DNA of 16,484 nucleotides, from contig JAMQCK010000757.1 of NCBI GenBank assembly GCA_024196135.1, forward strand, positions 1 to 16,484, written 5' to 3'. The notes under the pieces were generated by a model that saw only the letters and a list, made by a program, of their open reading frames with translations, was not told the DNA's origin and made no database searches. Of the stretch, positions 1 to 7,500 are shown one piece after another. This stretch comes from Pleurotus ostreatus/Saccharomyces cerevisiae fusant. Its lineage: Eukaryota > Opisthokonta. Both the position numbers and the translations under genes were made by a program. Position 1 is the first letter of the stretch, and each line of letters starts with the position of its first letter.

Positions 1-1862
1 GCTGGGGATACGACCGGTGTTCGCATCAAGCCTCCCCGGTCACCATCGCAGCCGCCATTTGGCCACACGAAGTCCCACTCACGCGACGTGACCTTGCTGG
101 AGAACGGCATGATTGTGGAACATGTGGACGTGCGGAAGGAGGAGCGCGAGGCGCGCGACCGCCGAAGGAAGGAGGAAAGGCGTGCGCGCAAGTCTTCGCG
201 CGGCTCTGCTATCGACGTCATGTCGATAGACCCCGGTCTTCGTCCGTCTTCACACTACTCTCTTGGGTCGCCACGCCCGATGAGCATAGTCACTTCGCCT
301 CACGACCGGCCAGACTTACCCCGGGCCATGTCCCAAGCGTCGTTCTCTGATGTGCAGAGCATGGGCACTCCGTCACCACGCAGGTCACGGTTCATGGGTT
401 TACGACCAGGTTGGATGAGTTCAGACAGTCTTGCGCCGTCTGGTATGTCGGGCAGCATGATGGACATGCAGTACGTCTTTCCTCTCTTCATCATCCTTTT
501 TGGTGGCTGACTAGGTCCAGTGTCGCCCTCCAACGAGAACAGCAGTATGGCGCATATCCCCCGCCAGGTACTGTTGACCTCAACACGCCTCGACGTAGCC
601 AAATATGGCCGCCACCTGACATCGAGGTACAAGAGACCGAGTCACATTCCTCGACGGCGAAGAAGAAAAAGAAGGGCCTTGCTCGCGTCTGGCAATTCGT
701 CAAGGGTGGTCCGAAGCACGAGGGCGAAGGCAGCAGCCGTCGACCATCGCGCACGTACTCTCGACCTGAGGATGAGCCCCTCGCGCCTCCGCCTCCCCTC
801 TCGTATCTCGTCGACCGACGGCCAGGTGAGCAATTCAGCAGCGGCCGCCATGCATCCACCCCGTCCTTGCCCTCCCTCGCCTCGCCGCAATTGGGCTACT
901 CCTCCGCCGGCGTTCCGTCGTCGACCGCACCATCTAGCGTCCTGCCCTCCCCCGACTCTTCCCGCCGATCGGGCCCGTTTGACCTCGATGCAGACAAACA
1001 GCGGCCCAACAGCGGATCCGAGGACGTCGATGCGGATCCGCGGCGGGCAGATGGCGGCCGCCCGCGCAGCGTGCACCCGACGACGTCGGAGCCGGACATG
1101 CGCTCGCGACTCTCGCAGAGCCTGACGGTCGTGCCACAGGCGCAGCCGCTGCCGAGGCCGGGCACGCAGGACGGCGCGTCGACCCTCAAGAGGGAGAAGA
1201 CGTTGCCCCCGCTGCCGCCTGGTGAGCGCCCGTCGCCGACTGAGGCTCGTCCACGGACGATGTACACCTACGATCCGCGCGGCGTGCCCATGATGCCCAT
1301 GGGTGCTTCCCCCACGAGCGAGTTCTTGCCTCCGCAGGCGCCTTTCCGCGAGACGGCGGTGCGTCGCCAGTCATTCGGCGGACTTTCTGCTCGGCCCCCT
1401 GTCGACATGCGCACGATGCCGGTTGGCGGCAACCCGCGCGGCTTCGGTGCGAGGTACAACGAGTTTGGCCACTCGCGCCGCTCGCTTGGTCGCCTGGACT
1501 ACATGCAGGACAAGGGTATGGCCACCCCGCGCAACGTGTCGACGCCGTCAGGCAAGCGCAAGAGCCGCTTCCTCTCGTCTCTCTTCGGCAAGAAGCCGTC
1601 GATGCCTGAGCGCGAGGTGTACGATGACGCTCCGGTGTACCAGTGGCCGTCGATGCGCATGTCTGGCTCAGAGGGTCCAGAGGACGCCTTCACCAACGGA
1701 TATGCGACCTCGAACTCGCGGCATAGCGTATTCAGCAACGGCCCGGTGAACAGGATGTCGATGATGGGGCGCAAGCCACTCGAGGAGCTCGTGGCGCAGG
1801 ACCCCCAGTTCGTCGCATACCGGTACCCGTCGAGCGATCAACGACTCGACCTCCTCCGCTGA
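1..1862 (+). CDS. Unknown low-complexity basic protein, 3' part of gene (partial at 5' end)
   Basis: Exons seen: <1..470 and 521..1862. Frame 1 is open from the first base, so the gene starts outside the window; 603 codons are visible. The intron 471-520 (50 nt) has GTACGT at the donor, a CTGAC branch site and CAG at the acceptor, and it joins the two frames in phase. The first exon has a highly charged, probably helical stretch rich in Arg/Glu/Lys (about residues 47-70 of the visible part). The second exon is Pro/Ser/Arg-rich and probably disordered. It carries two short basic-hydrophobic islands: a run of five lysines followed by GLARVWQFVKG, and RKSRFLSSLFGKK. Such islands could bind membrane or partner proteins, but that is inference. 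I recognise no catalytic domain, signal peptide or membrane segment. Function unknown. The stop at 1860-1862 is followed by non-coding sequence. Confidence 0.8.
471..520 (+). other. Spliceosomal intron in the unknown basic protein gene
   Basis: It starts GTACGT and ends GGTCCAG, with GGCTGAC as the likely branch site. Reading through it gives a stop within the intron, while removing it joins two long open frames in phase 2. Confidence 0.85.
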
Positions 1863-2482
1863 GGCACGGCCTTTTCCTCCTCTCCATTTACTCTCCCTCT
1901 CGCTTGATAATCCCATCCGCTCGGTGTCGACCCCAGCGGCTCACGGACCTCCCGAGAGGCACTGAAGTGTACTCTCATGTATATTTGTTCATGCAGCCCG
2001 TTGTTTATTGCTCTCAATCGCATCCCGCGCCCTTTCGTTTCACAGTCTACAGGTTTCTCTCCTCTCGTCCCGAGTACAGCATGTCTTTCACTTTCCGCCT
2101 CTAATCGTTTATCAATCAGCCAGCAAACGGACCCTATGGACGTGTACATAGCACCGCAATGGAGGTTCGCACTGACAGCAATGCAATGAATTGTTATGGG
2201 GAGGATTTTTGTGGTTCGATTTCTCAAGACTCCAGGATGTCGCGCAGACATCTGGTACACGTGTAACGGTACCGGGAGGAGGGCCGTGACTCAAACGTTG
2301 TCGCGCGGGCACGTGTGCGCATATCCCGAGGCGCCGGTGGCGCGCGTCGTCACTCCTGACAAAGCTATCGCCGCCTGCGCGGGCAATAATTCAGTTCAAA
2401 AGTTCTTCCCAGACTTGCTCTTGACACCCATCATCGTCAGCGCATTCAGTGCATGCTAAGACGTGCAGTGGTCATCCTCAGA
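1863..2482. other. Intergenic region between the unknown gene and the glycosylase gene
   Basis: These 620 bp hold the 3' UTR of the upstream gene and the promoter and 5' UTR of the glycosylase gene. The first part is pyrimidine-rich on the plus strand. Possible regulatory words nearer the glycosylase are TGACTCA at 2287-2293 (Gcn4/AP-1-like) and CACGTG at 2310-2315 (E-box palindrome). Both are short and could be chance. I see no RNA gene, repeat or convincing ORF here. Confidence 0.5.
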
Positions 2483-4174
2483 ATGCCTACGACGCGCTCG
2501 CAATCAAGGGGAACGCCCTCTTCGACGCCGGCCCCTGTGAAGCGGAAAGCAGACGGTGCAGAGGCTGCACCTGCTTCGAAGGCGAAGAAACCTCGCTCAA
2601 CAAAGGCCAAGCCCACAACGCCCCGTGTCGCTGCAGACGCAGAGTCTAGCGAAACTCAGCTTGTTCCTCCGCCGCCGCCTCCAACGATTCCGGGTTCTGA
2701 GCCTGAGAAGATTCTGCCTGCGATTCTAACCTTCGACTATGCGGAAGCCAAGCGACATCTTATCTCTGTTGACTCTCGTTTCGAGGAGCTATTCAAGCGT
2801 CTGCCTTGCAAACCTTACGTGCATCTGGAAACCGTTCATCCTTTCCGGTAAGAATATATCTCAACCGAGGCTTTCATGTAGAATTAACCACCTTCACAGG
2901 GCGCTCACGATGTCTATATTGTGAGATACGCCTCTGCAACGCAACAAGTCTCGGTGCAGTTGACTGACGCTGTAGCAAAGGGGCCAACAGATCTCTTGGC
3001 TTGCTGCGCGGTCCATAAACCACAGGTTTAGACGGCTGTACGACCCATCGCTTCCAGAGAAGCCAACGCAGCATTCCGAGTAGGCTGCGCTTGCTTGTAC
3101 GATGCGTATCTTGATCATTTTCCAGTTCTCGAGACCCAGACGCATCCTTCCCGACGCCTGCACAGGTCGCCAGTACCGCAATTCCGACCTTGCGCTCAGC
3201 TGGTCTCAGCCAGCGCAAGGCCGAGTATAGTGAGTTTGCTCTTACGCGTCCGTAAGGGATCTTCGCTCACGTCCAACAGTACAAGATCTAGGGAGGCGCT
3301 TTGCAGACGGAAGTCTCTCGACGGACAAGCTCCTCAATGCAACCGATGAGGAGCTGGCGGAGATGCTGATCGCGGTCAAAGGGATAGGTCGCGTGAGTAT
3401 TACAAACCCCGCGAGCACTGTCCCATTCTGCAGCAAAACCGAATAATTCTGACCCCTCTCCCTCTCGCAGTGGACGGTCGACATGTTCGCCATGTTTTCC
3501 CTCCGCCGGCCGAACATCCTCCCCGTCGGCGACCTCGGCGTGCAGCGCGGGCTCGCGCGCTGGGTGCTCGCGCTGCACTCGGAGAAGGACCCGGTGGCGA
3601 TATCGCCGCAGAAGCTGAGCGACCAGGATAGGGAGGCGCAGGCCAGCGCTGCGAAGATGGCCTCCGTCAAACGCGATGCGTCCGTCAAGCGTGGTGCCAA
3701 AACGAAGGCGAAGGACAGAGACGCCGTACCCGACGTCGCGTCCATGCTCAACCCGCAAGAATCCTCCGTCCTGCCCACTGAAGGTGGCCCGGATGGTGTT
3801 CCTGCGAACGCGGACGAGGAAGATTCGGACGGCCCCCTGCCGCCAGCGTTTACCCCGTCGGTGAACAAGGTGCTGGCGAGGGGGGCGGAGGATGGGCCTC
3901 CGCCGCCGTTGCCGGCGGGGCTGTCGGTGACGGAGCTGAGGACGCGGCTGACGGGGAAGAAGAAGATTAAGTGAGTGGGTTTTGGGGGATTGTTGTGTCG
4001 TTGCTGACCAGACGCAGGGGCGCGTTGTTGACGCCTACGGAGATGGAGGCGATGACGGAGGCCTGGAAACCGTATCGTAGTTTGGGTACTACCCGTTTCG
4101 CTCTTCTTTGAGGTGGCAGATACTAACGCTACGCAGGCGTCTACTACATGTGGACCCTTTCTGAAGGCGAATGA
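2483..4174 (+). CDS. MAG1: HhH-GPD DNA glycosylase, 3-methyladenine (MAG1/AlkA) type
   Basis: Base-excision repair enzyme expected to remove alkylated purines such as 3-methyladenine in the nucleus. Exons: 2483-2847, 2900-2920, 2981-3079, 3126-3229, 3280-3392, 3471-3970, 4018-4085, 4137-4174. They sum to 1308 nt, giving 435 aa. Residues 1-85 are Lys/Pro/Ala-rich. The core begins near residue 90 and includes SILGQQISW (127-135), the helix-hairpin-helix LIAVKGIGRWT (226-236) and PVGDLGV with the likely catalytic Asp255. The family C-terminus WKPYRSLGVYYMW is split by the last intron. Between about residues 270 and 390 lies a long charged, Pro-rich insert, probably disordered. The start at 2483 (MPTTRSQS) is preferred over an in-frame ATG at 2453. 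The second intron ends in AAAG, an unusual acceptor, but the frame requires it. A retrotransposon begins 21 bp after the stop codon. Confidence 0.9.
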
Positions 4175-4190
4175 TTATCGATGATCCTTG

Positions 4191-4195
4191 GATTC
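4191..4195. repeat. Target-site duplication, left copy (GATTC)
   Basis: GATTC lies directly outside the left LTR and is repeated exactly at 10367-10371 outside the right LTR. Five bases is the usual duplication length for Ty1/copia elements. Confidence 0.95.
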
Positions 4196-4224
4196 TGCTG
4201 AACCACATGGATGTCGCATGACCC

Positions 4225-4230
4225 CACGTG
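4225..4230. promoter_or_regulatory. E-box-like palindrome in U3 (CACGTG)
   Basis: CACGTG lies 15 bp upstream of the TATA box in U3 (second copy 10145-10150). bHLH factors bind this word in fungi. Its role here is only inferred from its position. Confidence 0.35.
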
Positions 4231-4244
4231 ATCCATTTCCGGAC

Positions 4245-4252
4245 TATATATA
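4245..4252 (+). promoter_or_regulatory. LTR TATA box
   Basis: TATATATA in the U3 part of the left LTR (copy at 10165-10172). A start about 30 bp downstream would fall near 4276, the first base of the duplicated block. The start site itself is inferred. Confidence 0.65.
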
Positions 4253-4269
4253 CGATCCGTACATATCGA

Positions 4270-4310
4270 TCACCTCAGTCGTTTGCCTCTTACCCCGACG
4301 ACTGAGGTGA
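4270..4310 (+). repeat. 13-bp hairpin overlapping the putative splice donor in the LTR
   Basis: The arms 4270-4282 (TCACCTCAGTCGT) and 4298-4310 (ACGACTGAGGTGA) are perfect reverse complements around a 15-nt loop. The 3' arm includes the first bases of the GTGAGT donor at 4307. The second copy of the block keeps only a 7-bp stem. The same structure is in the right LTR at 10190-10230. Confidence 0.85.
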
Positions 4311-4425
4311 GTACCTACCTTACGCATACATACGCCTTACTCACTGGAGCAGACCCTCCGTCCTCCAGGTGATTTATACAGTCGTTTGCCTCTTACCCCG
4401 ACGACTGAGACCCTCCGTCCTCCAG
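4276..4425 (+). repeat. Duplicated block in the LTR: A-intron-B followed by A-B
   Basis: Segment A (31 nt) occurs at 4276-4306 and 4379-4409. Segment B (16 nt) occurs at 4353-4368 and 4410-4425. In the first copy A and B are separated by 46 nt; in the second they are directly joined. All copies match exactly. The same arrangement is in the right LTR: A 10196-10226 and 10299-10329, B 10273-10288 and 10330-10345. Confidence 0.95.
4307..4352 (+). other. Putative 46-nt intron inside the LTR leader
   Basis: The segment starts GTGAGT, ends GGAGCAG and has ACTCAC (CTNAC type) as a possible branch site 10-15 nt before the acceptor. This matches the size and signals of introns in the flanking host genes. 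Its exact removal gives the sequence found in the second block copy. Copy in the right LTR: 10227-10272. Splicing is inferred, not shown. Confidence 0.6.
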
Positions 4426-4446
4426 ACCCAGTGAGCAGATTCAGCA

Positions 4447-4458
4447 GGTTATGAGCCC
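4447..4458 (+). other. Primer-binding site for an initiator tRNA-Met fragment
   Basis: GGTTATGAGCCC begins at the base after the left LTR. Its reverse complement, GGGCTCATAACC, is the anticodon arm of eukaryotic initiator tRNA-Met including the CAT anticodon. Drosophila copia and yeast Ty5 are known to prime from such an internal tRNA site using a cleaved half-tRNA. The match to this organism's own tRNA could not be checked. Confidence 0.85.
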
Positions 4459-4462
4459 TTAA
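4451..4462 (+). CDS. Three-codon upstream ORF formed by the primer-binding site
   Basis: ATG-AGC-CCT-TAA. The ATG is the complement of the tRNA anticodon within the primer-binding site, so any element primed this way carries it. It precedes the Gag-Pol start at 4537 by 74 bp and may lower translation from that start. Function inferred only. Confidence 0.4.
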   Translation: MSP

Positions 4463-4536
4463 GCCATTCGAATCTCGCTTCCTGGACCCCTCTGGTCGAC
4501 TTCCCTGGGCTTTTATACGACTCGCCTTTCCCGGAA

Positions 4537-7500
4537 ATGAACAATCCTTTCTTTGGACGCTCCGAGCACGGCTCGCCTTTCCCGGCCGCCCCGCCTTCGT
4601 ACCCGACGCCGATCTCGCACCCGCCTAGGGCGATTTCGCGCGCTCAGCCTTCCGATGACTTCTCGCATGCCTTCGCCACCGCCGCTCTCGCTCCCGCGTC
4701 CCAGCCCGCCGCCTACGTTGAGCCAGAGACTACGTACGTTTCGAGTTCCATGTCTCTTCAGCATCCTTCTTCTCTCCCCCCTCTTCCCTATGGTCCTTCT
4801 GCATATCCTTCGCATCATCCCTCGCAATCTCTCTCCTTCGCTACGTCTACTTTGCCGTCCGTTCCGGCGCCTTACGCGTCGGACGCGGGCGCGCATTACT
4901 TTACGCGTCCCGATCACGTGACGGCGCCGTACCAGGGGTCGTCCTTCCAGGAGCCTCGGGCGGTGCCGCCGCATATGCGGACACAGTGGCCGGCGTACCA
5001 GGGGTCGTCCTTTACGGAGCCCCGGGCGTCGCGACCTGCTGGTCCTCGTCCCCTTCCCCAGATCCCGGTACACACGAGGTCGCCCGCCACGGCGGGGCCG
5101 AGGGTGCCGATAGCTACCTCCGTCCCACATTCTTCTCTCCCCAATCTCTCCGCATACCGCCCGTCTTGGCCTATTCTCCCCCCCGGCACCTTACCTACCT
5201 CCTCTACGTATCCTCAGACCTCGATGCCTCCTCAGGTTCCGTACTCGCAGATGCCGCATTCGGGTTCGATTCCCGGCATATATGCGGCGCCCGCGGCGCT
5301 TTCGATGCCCGCGGCTCCTCGCGGGTACGATCCCTCGGGTCTCGTTGTCTATGACCCTTCCACCATCCATCCGGATCATCCATATCATGATCGCTTTTCT
5401 CCTTATTCTGTTTACGTTGCATACGCTGGTCCCCCTCCCAAAGCACCTACATTCTCTGGCATCTCCGAGGTACCCTGGCTTACGGAACGCGGCGCTTTCG
5501 CGGAGTGGCACAAGAAGATCATGCACGTCATCAACTCGGCGGGCCCGACCTTGACTCGTCACCTCATCACCAAGGTCCCGGCCTACGATCCAATCAACGG
5601 TCCTCCCACGGCGCATACGGTTCCGCTCTACCCGCCTTCTATTCGCACGAACGAGGACGTCGCGGTTGCCTCCAACTGGTGGCAGGCGGACTCGGCCATC
5701 CTTGGCTGCCTTAACTCTCGCATCGCGCCGTCTCTCTCCTTTAACCCTCCCCCCGATGGCCCGGACGGGCGTCTCACCGCGCGCGCTTTCCTTGCGGAGA
5801 TCCACAGCTGGTTCGGCTCGGGCGACATCTTCACCGTCGAAGAACTGATAGAGCAGCTCCACCTCATCGCTCCGCGCTCGACCTCCGGCTCCGACATGTT
5901 GCTCTTTATGGACCAGTTCCGCCGCGGCCTCGACGCGATTAACGAAGCTGCTGCAGGCCATCCGGAGCTCTTCACCGACGTCCGCATGAACTTCGCTCTC
6001 TTGAAGAAGCTGCCCGACGTTGGGCAATGGTCTGGTCTCATTGGCCTTCTCCGTACGGGTATCGATACGCGCCAGCCCGTACCTGCTGCGGTGATATTCA
6101 CGGAGGCGCGCAAGATCGTCCAGGCGCGTCGCGTGCCCATCCCGAACTCGAACCGGCGCCAACCGTTCGTCCCTCGCGCGCCTGCGCCTGCCGCTGCGCC
6201 TGCCGCTCCTCCGCCTCGTCCTCCTCCTGTTGCGCCTCCTGCGTCGATCGGACCTTATCGCGCCGCCCCGCCTCCGCCAGGTGGACGTGCGGGTCCTTCT
6301 GGGGGTGGACGTCCACCCGCGGAGCGCTCTGGGGGTGGTCGTCCTCAGCCCGTTGCCGCTTTCGTCGCGGACTCGTCGGGAGCGGGTCCTCCTCCTACCG
6401 CTCCCGCCTACATACCTATTCCTACCGCTCCGCCGATGCCGTCTGGGGTAGACAGTGCATCCGGACCTGTAGACGAGTATGAACAATTCACCGCATTTTC
6501 CACTTATTCTCTGTGTGCTTTCAGCGCCCTAGCCGAAAATGCGCCCTCCCTGTCTGGTGAAATCTCTTCGCTCTCCCCGGCATCGTCTTCGGCTCGATCC
6601 TTCGCCGATGATCACCCGGGTATGCTAGACACGGGATGCACGAAGCATATCTTTCGCTCTCGTGCCGACTTCGACACCTATGAGGATATTCCACCTCTCG
6701 AAGTCCAGACCGCGTCGCAAACTGGCCTTCCTATTGTCGGCCGCGGTACTATCCTGGCTCGCGTCCTCGCTCTCGACGGTAACTGGTACCCGATTGTCTG
6801 GCGCGACGTCTTCCTCGCCCCCTCCTGCCCGGTAAACCTCATCTCCGTCGGGCAGATGTGCGAGAAGGGGGTCTCTTGCGACTGGGGCGTCAACACCGTC
6901 CTTACCATCCCGCTCGCTCGAGGACTTCCTCCTATTCGCGTCGCTGCTGTCGCTCGCGGACGACTTCAGTTTCTGCGTATGGAGATTGTTCGCTCCACTC
7001 CTTCGATCTCGCGCGAACTCATGCCGCCTATCGACTTCGTCGCTCCGGTGTTCGCCAAGGCGACTCTGGACTATGAGCTCTGGCATAGGCGTTTCACGCA
7101 CGCAGGCTGGGACTATTGCAAGCGCATGTTGTCGTCTTCACAGACCTACGCTACCGGCATCACCTGTGTCGGATCGCATTCGTCCTCACCTCGCTGCACG
7201 GGCTGTCTGCTTGGCAAACAGGCTCGCCCGCCATTCGCAGAACCTGGCAATCGCGCCGACGATCTCAATGAGCTTCTCCACATGGACACATGCGGACCTT
7301 TCCCTGTCGCCTCCTTCGAGCGCTTTATCCACGCCTGGGTGGTCGTTGACGACAAGTCGAACTGGGGCGAATCCCGCGGCCTCCGACAAAAGTCTGATGT
7401 CTTTACCGCCATGGTCGAGATCGTCGCTGCTTGGGAACGACAGGTCGACCTCCCTGTTCGCCGTGTTCGATGTGACGGCGCTCTGGAGTTCATCGCTGGC

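Larger units (their letters stand above)
4196..4446 (+). repeat. Left LTR (251 bp)
   Basis: It begins TGCTGAA and ends TTCAGCA, a perfect 7-bp inverted terminal repeat with the canonical TG...CA ends. It is identical to 10116-10366. It contains an E-box palindrome CACGTG (4225-4230), a TATA box (4245-4252), a 13-bp hairpin (4270-4310), an intron-like segment (4307-4352) and a duplicated two-part block (4276-4368 and 4379-4425). The U3/R boundary is probably near 4276, about 30 bp after the TATA box. Confidence 0.97.

Noticed and set aside
4460..4490. Sequence resembling a tRNA T-loop (TTCGAATC) in the element leader
   Set aside because: No cloverleaf can be formed around it; the nearby match to a tRNA is the primer-binding site.
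4513..5130. 205-codon Arg-rich ORF on the minus strand
   Set aside because: Antisense shadow of the Pro/Ser-rich Gag extension.
5191..6486. 431-codon ORF on the minus strand inside the retrotransposon
   Set aside because: It is an Arg-rich mirror of the Gag-Pol codons in GC-rich DNA with no domain, so it is a shadow frame.
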